Positions 35,154 through 48,207 are shown, numbered from the stretch's first letter. The stretch: DNA of 64,000 bases from Dactylonectria macrodidyma (GCA_020744425.1 JAGMUV010000005.1:3100001-3164000), one strand, 5' to 3'. Numbers and translations are program-made. The notes: generated from the sequence alone by a model not told the origin.

Positions 35154-37377
35154 CTCAATCTCCGGAAACTGCCGAAATCGGCGCCCCGGCCGCGCCGAAC
35201 GGACCAAAGCAGGCCGACATCGGAAACACGGCGACGGCGGCGACAAAAACGGCATCTGGGGCTGGCAAGCCAAGGTCAAGGTCAGGCTGCGTAACATGCA
35301 AAGTTAAACATGTAGGTTTCACCATTTACCCTTGGTACTGATACGAGAGACTAAGCAGTCCCAGCTGAAATGCGACGAGACAAAGCCGGAATGTCGAGTG
35401 TGCACCAGCAAGGGTTGGACCTGCGGTGGTTACCAGCGTGAGTTTAGATGGTCGTATAAGCACGAGAGAAAGACCAAGGGAGGCGTCCGCGGCAAAAAAG
35501 CCAAAGCAGCGGCAGTGAATAAGCAAGGGAGCCAGGCGAGCAGTATTTCGGCAGGTTCGACAGCCCATATTCCAGGCGTGTCTGAGTTTTCTCTGGGGGG
35601 CATGAACCTGGACCTGATATCCGAGCCACTGATCTCCGGAATCACGAACACGAGCCCACCTTCATTCGGCTTGATCAACTACGGCTGGGGCAACGATGAT
35701 CCATCTGATCTACCAGCTCAACCTGTCATACCTGCTCAACCCGAGATCATTACTGCCTCCGAAGATGTTGACATATGGCGGCGTCAAAGCTCCTCGGCGA
35801 ACTTAATTGTTCCTCTGACATTAAATCAGACAAGTCCACCAGATTTTGTGCCAGAGGAAGAGGTCGAAGTCTTGCCAGAAACGGATGCAGACTATACTCT
35901 CGTAACCACTCGAGATCCCCAGGAATACCACGCCCACATCCCGCCAGCCGTTACCCATGTTCCTTCAGTCCTCATCAACCAGTGGTTCAAAAGCGTGTGT
36001 GGGGTATGGTCTGCATACGACTCGAATATGAACCTGAATCGTATTCTGGCTACATCGCTTTGGTCAGAATCGGAATCAGTATCAGCATGTCTTCAGAGCA
36101 TGTCAGCATCCTTCCTGGCCACAAGGATACCATATATGAGACAGACGTCTCTCACTATGATGAAGACGGCAACGAAAGTGATCCACAACGAGCTAGCCAT
36201 AGCAAAAAACGTCACCTATGTCGATTCGATTCCCACTGGCCTGCTGTTTTCGCTATTCTGCATTGGTACTACGCTGTGCTGGATAGACGCAGGGCAATTG
36301 GGGATGCCGTTTTTGAAGGCAGCCAAGTCGTTACTTGACCAGATCAACCGGCAACAACCGGAACTCCGCGATCAAGACAGCAATGTCCTGAATTTCTTCA
36401 ACAAGAGTTGGGTGTACTGCGATATGCTCTTGTCAGTTGTGAGCTATGACTATTCACCAGAGGAGACACTCGAAGCCCCAGCAAGCCTGGGTCCCGACCC
36501 GAAACGAGCGGACGATATACCGCATCCCTGGACCGGCATCTCAACAACGGCATCTACACTCTTCACGAGAGCAATCAGATTATGTCGCAGTTTCCGTCAC
36601 AACGTGAGAAAGCAAGCGCCTTCAGCTGGCGACGTCGAGATGGTGCTGCGGCAAATGGAAGAAGCGCCAAAGATTGAAGAGCAATTGCTTCAACTTGAGT
36701 ACGACTCAGTGGTGCCTACAAGCGAGACTGGAGACCAGCACACCCCCTGCATGCATCTCGTGCAAGTGGCCGAGGCATACCGGATAGCGGCGCTGCTGCA
36801 ACTTTACCAGACGTTCCCGGATTTGGTGGCGCTACGAATCCCGGATACATCGTCGACCTCGAGGCGCGGGCCAGTTCCCTGGGAAGACTGGATCGTTCCC
36901 CTAAGCCTTCGATTGATCGATATTCTAGAACATATCCCTCCAGAGTCGGGCAGCCGGATGGTCCAGCCGCTCCTCTGCATTACAGCGAGTACTGGACTCA
37001 GACTCGATCTACCAGCAAGTTCCTGGAGCGGAGGGTCTTGGCTGGATAATATCACTGCCCAACAGGAGATGCCAATCGGCGCCAACCACGAAAGCTGCGA
37101 CATTGCAGAATTTATGGACCAGCTCGGCGACGTCGGACAGACAGCACACCCACCAAATCTGCCAACACAGCTGTCGATTGATGTGGGAAATGCTCGCGGG
37201 TTTGTGCTGCAAAGACTGAATATGCTTGAGAATACCCTACCGCCCAAGCCGATTATCATGGCCAAGAGTTTGGTCCAGGCGATTTGGGCGGCGTACGATA
37301 ACGAGATGCCAGGATGTAATTCGGTCCACTGGGTGGACGTCATGGAGGCGCAAAATCTGCGGTCATTCTTTGGTTGA
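35150..37377 (+). CDS. Zn(II)2Cys6 fungal transcription factor
   Basis: Nuclear DNA-binding regulator. Two exons (35150-35311, 35365-37377) give 724 residues. The zinc cluster is C47-x2-C50-x6-C57-x6-C64-x2-C67-x6-C74, and the only intron falls inside it, between His54 and Leu55. Basic residues after it (HERKTKGGVRGKKAK) look like a nuclear signal. A fungal-specific transcription factor domain (Fungal_trans_2 type) fills about residues 230-724. It lies 0.65 kb downstream of the copper amine oxidase on the same strand and may regulate amine use, but no direct evidence shows its targets. Its leader holds an overlapping uORF. Confidence 0.92.
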
Positions 37378-37865
37378 ACGAGGACATGTACAACGAGATT
37401 GAAGAAGAAAAGCTGTAATCAACCTATTGAGCGAGTCTCTGGGTCATTGCAAGGTATTTGGATAAGCCTCATCGAGCCAGCCTCTGGGGGTCCTTGCAGC
37501 GTAGTTTTACATTTGTGAGGTGGTAGTGAAGTAGTGACATCGTAGCGATTCTGTTCTGACGAGTCCAGAGTTGATGTTAGAAAGCATAGAATAGTCTCCA
37601 GTGCAGTCACGTGAGCGTATTCGCATCCCGCTCCGCTTCTTGCCGACTTGGGGACGCTCCAGTTGCCCGCCAGCGAATTGTCATTCGTCCAGTTAGCGGG
37701 AGTCTTCGTCTGAGACCCCGTCTAAAAATTTCACAAGAGCTCTGGAAGCTTTGCATCAGCCATCAAACTCGAACAACCACGAGTCTATCGTTCTTCTGCT
37801 TCTACAATAGCAACACCAAAGAAAATCACACAATTATCCCCTCTTTCTCCCCCTCCACATTCACA
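37378..37865. other. intergenic region
   Basis: Holds the 3' end of the transcription factor transcript and the promoter/leader of the MAM33 gene, with a pyrimidine-rich stretch at about 37790-37860. No gene was seen. Confidence 0.6.
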
Positions 37866-38828
37866 ATGCTCTCCGTCCGCACCTTTGCGCGATCCGCGCC
37901 CCGCGCCGTCGCCCGTCTCGCCCTCCGCCAGTCGGCCGCCGTTGCCCGTCCCAGCACCTTCGTCAAGGCCTCGTCTCTCCGCGCGCTGCAATCTTCCCGC
38001 GCGACCTTTTCCACGACCCCTTTCCGGAGGGCCGCTGAGAGCGAGACCGACGAGGAGCTCTCGGCCAAGCTCGAGAGCGAGCTCCAGATCGAGGAGGACA
38101 TGAAGGCCAGCGAGCAGGACCCCGCCAGCATTAAGGACTTCCTCAACAACAGCGCTTTCAAGCTGATTGACACCCCCGGACAGGAGGTCGTCAAGCTGGA
38201 GCGCAGCTTCGGCGACGAGCAGTACGTTTTTCTTCTCCCGGCACTCTTGCAATTGACCCTTTAACACCCGTGGCTAACACCAAATTGCAGAATCACCATC
38301 AGCTTCTCCATTGCTGACATCACCAACTACGACCCCTACGCGGAGGAGAGCGCTCTGGAGGAGGACGGCCTCGAGGACGACGCCCTCCAGGGTGGCAACG
38401 GCCAGCGCAAGGGCCGCGCCGCTGAGGAGGAGGTGGACGAGGAACTCGACGAAGAGCTCGACGAGGAAAACGCGGCGCCCATCAACCTATCCATCGTCAT
38501 CGAGAAACCCGGCAAGACTGCCGGCGCCCTTAACATCGACGCCACCGCCCAGGACGGCAACATCGTCGTCGAGAACCTCTTCTACTACGACGACTCTAAG
38601 GTCGCTAAGGTCGAGAGCCCCGAGGCCGCCCAGAAGCGCGCCGACGTCTACCCAGGCCCCCCCTTCGGCAGCCTCGACGACGACCTCCAGGTCCTCATGG
38701 AGCGCTTCCTCGAGGAGCGCGGCATCACCCAGGCCCTCGCCGTCTTCGTCCCGGACTACGTCGACGTCAAGGAGCAACGCGAGTACACCCGCTGGTTGAG
38801 CAACGTCAAGGGCTTCATCGACGCTTAA
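37866..38828 (+). CDS. MAM33/p32 family mitochondrial matrix protein
   Basis: Acidic trimeric matrix protein of the p32/gC1qR family, linked in yeast to oxidative phosphorylation and mitochondrial translation. Two exons (37866-38221, 38291-38828) give 297 residues. The first 60 or so are Arg/Ala/Ser-rich without acids (MLSVRTFARSAPRAVARL), ending near ATFSTTPFRR, a standard presequence. The mature part begins with acidic helices. An Asp/Glu-rich loop (EEEVDEELDEELDEENAA) is typical. The C-terminal block YPGPPFGSLDDDLQVLMERFLEERGI and KEQREYTRWL is diagnostic. Confidence 0.95.
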
Positions 38829-39574
38829 ATTTACAGCGTGAGTGGGGTCATGTAAAAACAGAACAATTGGAAAAAACGAAGGAAAAAAAAAGGCCACCGC
38901 AATGATGGGGCCTCCCATAGCGTGGGGGGCATTCTGGAGGACTGGCTTTTTAAATCGGAAACGTCTTGAAATGGGAAATGCCGCTCTTATTGTACAATAG
39001 AATGAGACCTAACGAGGTTAACTAAATGCCACAATCAAATGTAATGTGATACGGATACCACATTGGTTTACTCCTCTCTTAATTGCTCTTACGGTGAAGG
39101 TCCATATCTAGGCCAGTGATAACGAGGCCTGAGTTTTCCTAACCCCTCTTCTTCACATAGTGGATCAACCCAACCCATGCGCCTCACATGCGCCTCAGCG
39201 CAACGACACGAAGAAAGACCAAGAAGCCGAGATTTGCTTGGCATGATTGCTTTGATATGCATACATAGTGCGTCTCCCCATCACCGACCTGCCCATTCTA
39301 AACATGGGGAGGGGAGATTGATAAGTGCGACGAAAATCGTGCTATAAAAAAGGCCAGCAATCCTGAGCCCCCCCAAAAACAACTCCTGCAACTCCGGACA
39401 ACGAGTGCGCAGCCCGCCATGCATGCAGCCAAACCAACAACAGCTTCCTTCCTCCGGCGCAATGCAATGGTGTGTGTCTATCTATCCCAAAGGGTTGCCT
39501 CTGCGGCAAGCATGTACCGTGTATACCAAACCCGCAAGTTGAATTTGTTCGTCCTTCTCCTCGGTCTGGGCCTC
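38829..39574. other. convergent intergenic region
   Basis: 3' regions of the MAM33 (+) and oxysterol-binding protein (-) genes. No gene was supported. Confidence 0.6.
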
Positions 39575-41391
39575 TCATTGTGTAGCGGGAGCTGTAGCAG
39601 GAGGGGTGTCCTCTGCGACCTCTGTGGCCTTTGTGGCCTCCTTGGTCTTTGTGACCCCTGTGACTTCTGCGATATCCTCGATTGACCACTCGCCCTTCTG
39701 GGCCCTCTCCAGAACCTTACGACCCTTCTCGGTGAGATCAGGCTTGCCACCGTTGCCGGTAACGTGCTTGAAGAAGACGGGCTGGAAGGTTTCTTTGTTG
39801 GCCTCGCGTTGACGAGCCTTCTCACGCTGGGCCTCCTCGAGCTCGACCTTGACGTGGGTAGCCCTGCTAAACTGCTTATTCAGGATGGCGTCGGTCACGC
39901 CCCCCCAGAGGGTGAGGGACTCGTTGGGAAGTTGCGCCTCCTTGGGAGGGACAACCTTGGGGGCAACGTTGAGGGGTTCGATATCAATAATGGTGTACTG
40001 CTCCTCGATAGGGACGGATTTCTACGAGAGGAGAGTTAGGGTCTAGCCAACTGTCGACGTCAGAGGGTGAGAGACTTACAACAGGTCTAGGGCCGAGAGT
40101 AAATATGACCTTCTCTCGCCAAGGGCCGCTCAACCTCGCCAGCACATCTTCGTCGGGGACTTCCTGGACGCGAGACTTGGTGTCGTTTTCTGGATCATAC
40201 TTGAAAATGACTCCATCAATCTTGTTGGTCGTCCGGCCCAGCCAGCCTTCTTCGACATAGTGCAAGATCACCTTAATCTTAGTATTGGGGCAGGTAATGT
40301 AGGCCATTTCGCTGACCGAGACGCTCAAGGATCCGCGCAGTAAGCCGCCGAGATGCGCCGCAGGGTGGGTGAGCTGATAGGTCTCGCCTCCGCGCCTGTC
40401 CAGGGTGATGAAGATGCCCATGTTGTGCTCGCCGGGCAGGACCTTGACGGAAGTGCCGGTGAACTTGGCAGAGATCTGGTCGAAGCCTCGGGCAGAGATG
40501 CCCTTCTCGGGACAGGTGACATGGAATGCGCTCACAGGCGGGTGGTGGGACGTCTGCTCCGTGAGATAAGAGACGCGGATGGTGCGGTTGTCCTTTGTCG
40601 TGCCATGTTGAGGTACAGAGAGCGAAACTGACGAGGAATTCTTGTCGGCCTTGGCTATGGCCTTTAAGCTGGCTAGTCCTCCCTTGGCTGTTCCATTGGA
40701 CTGAAGTTCCGAAGTGTTGATTAATGGGGCGTTGTCTTCCGTTTCCCAGTTGCACTACACCACAGTCAGCCTTCGAGCCTTCGCGCATAGATCGGGGGAC
40801 AGCGATGGCGCTCGCTCGCACGCACTCTAAAGAACTCGCCGAGGCACGAGTTGTAGGGCTTGCAGGGCTTGCCCTTTGCATATTTGAGATCTTTGGTCAG
40901 CCAGAAGCGGACGACCTCGAGCATCCGGTCGAGAGGCTCATCAGAGGTGCCGATGGCGATAAAGGCATTAGGGGCGTCGAGATAGGTCCAGTATTCCAGG
41001 TTCGGGGTGGGCTCGAGTAGCTGCGACGGGAGCGAGAATCGAACGGCGGCGAGGTCTGAGACGCCGATGAACCTATCGCCACGAGGGGCGGTCAGCAAAG
41101 CTCAACAAGTTACAAGCCCTAAGAGTCGACCCAAGCGAGGCCTGTCCAGGATTCCACTGGAGCTGGAGGCCCATTCAGGCCCATCCGATTGCCCATCTCC
41201 ACCGCCCGCTCCGCACATTCGAGCGAGGTCCGACGTCGCAGCAGGATAGGGACAATGACGACCAGCCCGACAGAGGGAAAGGACCTGGCTCACCTCTTGA
41301 GGATGCCGAGAAAGGTGCGCAGCTTGGAGCCGTCGCTCTGCGGTTCATCTGTCGGCGTGTCGACCGCGGGTGCTGGCGTCGATGACGACAT
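39575..41391 (-). CDS. oxysterol-binding protein-related lipid transfer protein (short ORP)
   Basis: Moves sterol or phospholipid (often against PI4P) between membranes at contact sites. Four exons (41391-41294, 41072-40826, 40754-40080, 40021-39575) give 488 residues. It is essentially one lipid-binding domain: FLGILKRFIGVSDLAAVRFSLP at the N-terminus, the LGEFF segment, then the family signature EQTSHHPP at 181-188 with His185-His186. NESLTLWGGVT and the charged helix EEAQREKARQREANKETFQP near the C-terminus also match. PH, ankyrin and FFAT elements are absent, as in yeast Osh4-Osh7. Between LGEFF and the signature there is an extra 55 or so residues, Ser/Asn-rich. The phospholipid or sterol preference is not resolved. 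Confidence 0.93.
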
Positions 41392-43565
41392 TGTCGCTTT
41401 GGGGGTTTCGATAAGCTGGCTCGGCGTTAGGACGAGGCAGCTTCGGCGGAGGGATTCGGTAGACGTAGCGTCCGTCGAGGGGAGGCCTGTTGGGAGGCAA
41501 TCAGCGCCGCGCAGGGCCAAACGAGGCGTCTCGAGATGGTTGAGAAAAGATAGTTGGGAGGTGGAAGTGGACAGAATCGGGGCAAAAAGATGAGGTGGCG
41601 TACGTCCTGAGGATCGCGAAGTCTGAGAGAAGACTGTCTTGGCGGTCGGTTACAAGTGACGTTTTGGCGGGGTGGGTGTTGGGGGCGATGGAACAAGGGG
41701 GGTAAAGGGGGAGTTAACCCACTGGAGGCACTGAGACGGCGGGCGCTGAAGCCGCTAATCAGCAAAGAGGGACCGCTGAAAAAAGAACTTGCAAGGGGAC
41801 CTGGAGTTCGCGCAACTGCGCAAGGTACTGCACCTATAAGCTACAGGGCAAGTGAAGCAGGGGGTCGTGCGCCGTTGATTTGGCGGGAAGCGATATGGAG
41901 CGTCAGAGCATCATGAGGTCAACCCGAGTTGGTTGCGCCAGGACGGCAAGGGTCTGCTGACGACAACCAAGCATTAAAAAAAGAGAAGAGGCCCTGGTTT
42001 TGTTCTATTATTCGGCGTTTGCGTGCCGATGCCGAATTGGAGGGGGGGAGGGAGGACAGAGTTTTGTTCTCGATGGTTCCTCAGCGGTCGTGAAATGTAC
42101 TATGGTGAACCACGGCGCCAATGCACTCACTGAAAGGTACCGTACCCTGAAGGACAGGTAGCGGGTACCATGAGAGTCATGTAAGGGTTCAGACGAAACA
42201 GTCCGAAGTCTAAAGAAAAGTCGAAAAATTTGGCGTCGCATTTCCTCTCCGATGTCTTTCATTGGTCTCGGGTGGCTGGATCGGAACCAGCCACTATCTT
42301 GGCCATGGCGCGCCTCTCGCAACAAGCAAGGCGGCTCTATGAGGCATCTGCGGGCGCAGGTGGGGGGAAAGAAGGCCTTGCCTCTAGTTCTGGAATCCCG
42401 CGAGTCACCAATCATTAGCCCACATGGCATCGGTGTTTGGCGTCTGCCCGCCGGCGCCACGAAACATCCCCTTAGCCATCTTTTTTTTTGCCCCAAGGCG
42501 AGGCCGGCACGAGGCCACGAGGAGGAGGAACAGGAGGAGATTGAGGGAATAGGAGGGGGATGAGGGAGGGTTGTCGTCGATTGTCGTCGAACAAGGCGAG
42601 CACGGGGGTTGAAGATACGGCGTTTTTGTTGGTTAGAAGGACACTACATGCAATGTACTTTATGTTGAAGGTTGGGCTCTTCATTTTGAAATACCGGTGC
42701 AATCTACTGGTGATGCAAGATGAGTGTCTTCTTTCCAACCATGGTCTTGGCCCGCGGCTTGACGCTCCTATTGAGGCCATTGCGCCAGTGATATCCGTGC
42801 AACTATTCCCACTTCCACCAGTTCTTCTAGCGAATCGTGTCTTTCCATCCTGCTAACTCGGGAATTCATCTAAGTCTCCACCTTAGTAGCCTACCCTAGG
42901 GAGCGAAGAGAAAGAGAGGCAACTTCACATTGTCACATCCGACGAAGCAAACCGTTTTGATGGATATACCTATTTCTTTACTATCCTACTTCCAGTTTCG
43001 GTTCTGATAGCAAGCTCTGTGACCGTCACTTCCCACCCTGCGGTGGCATCCTGCCTTGGGATCCATCCGTGCCATTTATTCCCACTTCCATGCGACCTAT
43101 GCGCCTCCTATTAGAGATGCCTTGTTTCTTGATAACTCATAAGCCGTGGCCTAGAGTAACAACATCATGTGCAATAACCCATAAAAATGCAGAAGAACTC
43201 CAAACCGCCATAGGCGATGCCAGAAACAAAACTTTGCTCGCAAGCAACCAGTAGCGTGTAGCATCTCCCTCTCGTACAACTGGGTGACATATGCCCATCC
43301 GTCGGCCTATTGTCCACCCGAGGATCGAATCATCCTTATAACTCCGCAGGGAACACCCGAAGGTTCCCGATACAATGCAAAAAGCCCGTTTTCTGTTCTT
43401 TTCTTCCCAAGGTATCATGTCCCAACCATCGAAAACAACGCTCAAAAGCCATCCGTCGTCTTCGGTGTGGGCCGGGTCGCGTTGCCGTATCGTGTTCTAG
43501 GCTCAAAAAACAGAGCAAATAATAATCATAAATCATGTCGAAGTAGAGCCCATCATCTGGCGCTC
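41392..43565. other. intergenic region, tandem minus-strand genes
   Basis: Contains the leader and promoter of the oxysterol-binding protein gene and the 3' region of the next minus-strand gene. A repeated TTGTCGTCGA pair occurs at about 42575. No gene was supported. Confidence 0.55.
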
Positions 43566-44850
43566 TTATTGCTGGTCGTTGGTCCAAGCAGTATCGTTGA
43601 GAAACGTATCCCAGGACGGCTCCTCGCCATTGCCCGGCTGGGCAGTGTCCCAGTCCATGTGCTCTAGGCTGTTGTCGAAGAGACCCGCATGCATGTCCAT
43701 ACCTTGTCCGACTTGCCTGGCCTCCTGCTTGATGGGTTGGTTGAAATCGGCGTAGGCGAACATCGGTTCGTTGCTTGGCATCCAATCCTGAGGGTTGGCA
43801 CCTGGGGCAAGCGAACTGCTTAGATCCATGCCTTCCATCAACATCCTCGCCTCAGCGGGTAACTCAGAAGTGAATGAAGATTCGTGTGACGAGTAACCCA
43901 TGAAGTTGTTAGGAGAAAACTCTCCGAATCCTAGTGCCGGTTGAGAAACAGGAGTGTCTGGGTGAGATGCGGTCCCAGGGGTCAGATCTGGGGGAGAAGT
44001 GTGGTTATGGTTGTCGTTTCCAAGTTCCGTGGGAGACACTCCCGAGAAAGATCGGCTTCGATCATTGTGGGTCTTTCCTGCCTCGTAGCTAACAGGTTGG
44101 AAAGAAGGATCAAATGCCTGGTCCTGGGCGTTTGGGAGCCTCCCATTTTGCGACGCGGGTACGGGAAATCCAGGTGTTGACCATCGGTGGGAGAGACTTT
44201 GAGCATGCCGATTGGCATCAGGGAACATCTCGGCGAACGCACGATTTACCGCATTATCGCGCCAATCCTGCTCGGTGGCTGACATGTACTTCGACATGGC
44301 GACTCTTGACGTTAGGTATGTCCCCACTCGAGAGTTCATATCGGCGGATGATGTCTGCATGTGCGGTCCCAATAGACGGTAAGACCGGGGAAAGTCATCT
44401 TCCTCCTCCTCATACATTTCTTCCTTGATCACAATCTCCTCGGTGATGCGGAATGCCTTGCCAGTTCTTTTTTTGTGAATCTCGCTTGCCATGCGAGCGG
44501 ACTGTACGCGAGCCTCAATGCTGCGATCCGCTCGCCTTGAGGCGGCGATATAAGCGCGCTCCTGATTCTCGGCATGAGATCGCTCGGTCTATGAGAATTT
44601 GTTAGCCACGCGAATAGTTCCGAGGGTTGTGAGGAATGCGAGTTTGGCTTGCAGAGTGATTCACGGCAATACATGATTGGTGCAGGCCATGAAACAACAA
44701 TTCGCACAGACATGCAAACCACAAGTCCGAGTTTCAAGGGAATACCGTGCAGATGGAGGAGTGACAGGAATTGGCTGTATTTACCTTCTTGGGGGGTGTG
44801 CTAGAAGCGTTGATTGGATCCATTCCAACGTCGAAATATCGTCTGGGCAT
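43566..44850 (-). CDS. conserved fungal protein of unknown function (MPRR.F / RAYIAASRR family)
   Basis: Two exons (44850-44785, 44588-43566), joined in phase 0 across a 196-nt intron, give 362 residues. I recognise a conserved fungal-specific family by the arginine-rich block ERAYIAASRRADRSIEAR, then HKKRTGKAFRITEE, and the acidic run EEMYEEEEDDFP. The remaining 250 residues are Ser/Pro/Asn-rich and disordered, with several acidic-aromatic patches (PSWDTFLNDTAW, EHMDWDT) resembling activation domains. A basic block plus acidic tails suggests a nuclear regulator, but this is inference. The intron is longer than others in the window, and the leader just upstream is open in another frame, so the N-terminus may be incomplete. 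Confidence 0.75.
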
Positions 44851-45709
44851 TGCGGCTGTTGTGGAATCGACAAATGGGTTTGCCGCCTTCTTTATGTGTC
44901 TCGGTTGCAGCTTGTAAACGAGCAAGCTCTCGCTTGAGAGTTTGGAGGCTGAAGCTTTCGAGAGCTTGAGGCCCGATTGCGGAAAGAACCGACTGCGGGT
45001 TGATCCGACGACAGAATCAGGCGTCCCCGTACAGACGGTGTTGCTGCGGGGAGTCTGGGGAAGACGAGAAGAGCCGACTGTCAGATTCGGATATACCGAG
45101 CGTATATGCAGGTGAATTTATGTCGGATATGTAAGATAGAGCTCGGAGGGCGTGTCGGGGTGGACGTGAGGTCGAAGCTAAAGGTCGGCGACGGAACAAG
45201 ACGACGGAGGTCTGAAAGTGCTTGTCGGCGTTGGCGAGATGATTAATTAGGGTAGAAACTTATGTAGACCAGTGATGGTCTTAAGTTGGTCAAGTATAAG
45301 TTAGGTAGGTAGGAAGAATAAGAGCCGATCCAGTTGAGAATAGTTCTGTTGGCAAATGTTACACCGAGGTCAAACATGTACTGCAAGACCGGGCCATGGC
45401 GGGACTTATAAGGACGCGTGCAGGAAGACCAGGGAACGAGCAAACGGGTGCTGCAAAGGGGTCTGGCGTTTGCAGAGAAACCCTCGCTGGCGCTGACGAG
45501 GAAAAAAAACACGTTCCAAGGCGACATTTTCGATCCTCGTGCGAGGGGCGGCGGCGCGTTGTGTTGATCGGGACAAAGTACGGCGATCGATCTCGATGAC
45601 AAGACACCTGTTAGCGCAGAGGCCAAGGTGCATGTACCATCAGCGCTCTGAGTGCTAGAGTTGAGGATCCCCGCCCTTGGGTCGCCGCGGCGGCGGGGCA
45701 AGCACCCAA

Positions 45710-45757
45710 GCTAGGGGCTTTTAGAGCTAGGGGCATTTAATGCTAGGGGCCATCTCC
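45710..45757 (+). repeat. 16-bp tandem repeat, three copies
   Basis: GCTAGGGGC begins at 45710, 45726 and 45742, an exact 16-bp period. The first two units continue TTTTAGA and ATTTAAT, and the third diverges. Nothing coding overlaps it. Confidence 0.85.
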
Positions 45758-48207
45758 CAGGTATCCAGGGGGCCACTCGCATGGCGAATGCCAGTGCTAC
45801 GTAGGTGCTGGCGGCCACTATGCCGAGAGGAGCAGATGTCCCAGGAGGCGCTCAAGGGAAAACAGGGGTTGGTCGTGAGGTCGTGAGGTAGCCTGCCTGC
45901 CCTGCCTGCTTGCCTGCCTCGGGACGTATCAGTTGTGTTCAGTAATTACAGTACAGTGTGCACATTCGGCCCGGGTGGGACGGGATGTGAGCAGTTTGGC
46001 AGTGTTTTGCTGAGGAGACGGCTTCGGGACAGCCGTCCATACCTACATGCACTACCCGCTCCGAGCCTGCTGATATCCGTCTAAAACATGCATTTGCTCG
46101 TCGACACGAAATTCCCCCTTGGTCAGAAGCATCGCAACTGGCGCCGACCGGTCTGATGTAATCCTGCTCGCACTTCCTTCCCAACAAATCATCTTACCTA
46201 CCAGACCTTGCTCGCCCATGTTGCTCTGTGCCAGCCAAGTGATCTGCTGCTGGGATGAGAGCTCCAAACTTTGAAAGATGTGTGCACCCTGCAGATAAGC
46301 CACATCACTCATACCCTGCATTATTATTTGGGTAAGGCCCTCCCTGGCATGTCCCATTCCCCGTGAATCTATTTATCCGTGAATTCGTGAACTGCACAAA
46401 TACTTATCAATGTGTTCGTAAGTTGCGATATGTCACCCTGTCTAGCCGCCCTCGTAACATCTCACGAGGCACGATCCTGTCAAACCAGCCAAGCTACAGC
46501 CTGACGACGTAGATGGCTTTCGGGTTTTCACTAGAACGATGTGGCGTTGCGAGAAGCATCCACCACCACCTAGCTAGTGCCCGGTCAGAGGGACTCAGTT
46601 TGGGCAAAGGCACCATGCAACCAGCCCGATACAAAACAAATTCAACTTGAAGCCAACTGCCATGGCCCGGTTCCGAGCACTTTGTTGCGTGGCACAACCA
46701 CCACCACCCTTGCGCAACACAGTGTGTCCATTCATTTTTGGACAATAGCCGCATGGGAATGCATACGGAGAGGACTCCCTCCCGCTACCCTGCTTGCTTG
46801 CGCACTGGCATCGACTTCATTTCCTTGATTTGTTACCTCCCTCTGCCGCTGCAATGTACGGCGCCTGTTGTGGCGTTGATGGCACCGCATTTTGCATGGC
46901 AGAGCAGGGTCCAAGCCCTCCAATAGCCTAAGGGTGACCAGTATCTTGCTCCCGGTATCTTTGTTCCCGGCATATTTACGTTCATGGGAGTCCTGGTATC
47001 TTTGCTGCGGCATCTATGCTCCGCCGCTGGGGCGTCCGATTCCAGCCAAGTTTCACACGCTTTGATCAGTAAACAGAAGCCTCGTATGTCGGTCCCGACG
47101 ACAGGGCAACTTCGTGATCTGGGACGACCTGCTAGCTTGGTGCTAGGGACAAGGCAATGTGAGCGCTTTAAGCGGGGGAGGGGGCGCGCAATCCCGATAT
47201 ATCACGGGCGGCATAACGATTTTGAGTTGCTCATGGTCTGGCATCTCTGCGTTCTTAGCGTACCAAAGGCTTGGAGGAGGGGGGGAGCGCGCCCATGATG
47301 CACCCGCTGTCCCGAGAGCCCTGTGATCTATGTGATCGGGGATGAGGGATGAGGGGGGGTTCTGGTCGATATGTGCAGTGCTCAGTGGTCCTGCGGGTTG
47401 TGATAGTGATCTGGCGAGCAGATGCAGAAAGTGTATCGGCCCTCAGGCCATAACCATGCGCACTGAAAGCTTCTCAAGTTCTCACCGTTCTCCCTAACCC
47501 CGCTGTAGATTAGGCAGATCCCAGCAATGGGGCAGCCTTCCGTAAGGTAGTCCACCTTGATCCCGCCGCGGGCAGGGGCCGGGGAGAGCTGGCTGGCTGG
47601 GCAGCCCGTCGACCGAACTGAACTCCACCAAGCAACAAGAAGATTCTCAGCATCAGCCTTGATGATGATCGATCACCTCGAAACCATCCGATTCTCGTGC
47701 GCATCACGAGCGCCGGTTCAGTTGCCAACCCGGAGCTACCAAGAGAGCAATCTCAGTTTACATCCACTCGCCGCATCCGGGTCCTGCTGCTTGGCGCCTC
47801 CCGTTGAAACACATGCCTGGCGAGTGCTGCCATTTCTCCACCCCAAATGCACCGCATCGCGCTGCATCGAACATTCGCAACACAGTGTTTTACAAGAACG
47901 GCCGTGAAACTGGGCAGGCCGTGACAAACTGGGACAGTAGGCCAACAAGAACGGGTCTGGGAACCATCCACCAGCCGCGGCTGGTCGGTGCCGCAAACCG
48001 ACCCTTGCCTTGATTCTTTGCGTTGCTAGCGCAGCACACAACTCACTCCACACCCGGACTTTTTGCTCCGGCCCACGTCCCTCCTCACCTGTCCAAGGTG
48101 AAAAGCTGCTGGTACAGAGCATGGGGAGCCTGCTCTAACAATTATCTCAAGCAGCGTTCTTCTGCCAAGCCGTCCCTGGAACAGGATGGCCCCCAGTCAA
48201 AGACACC

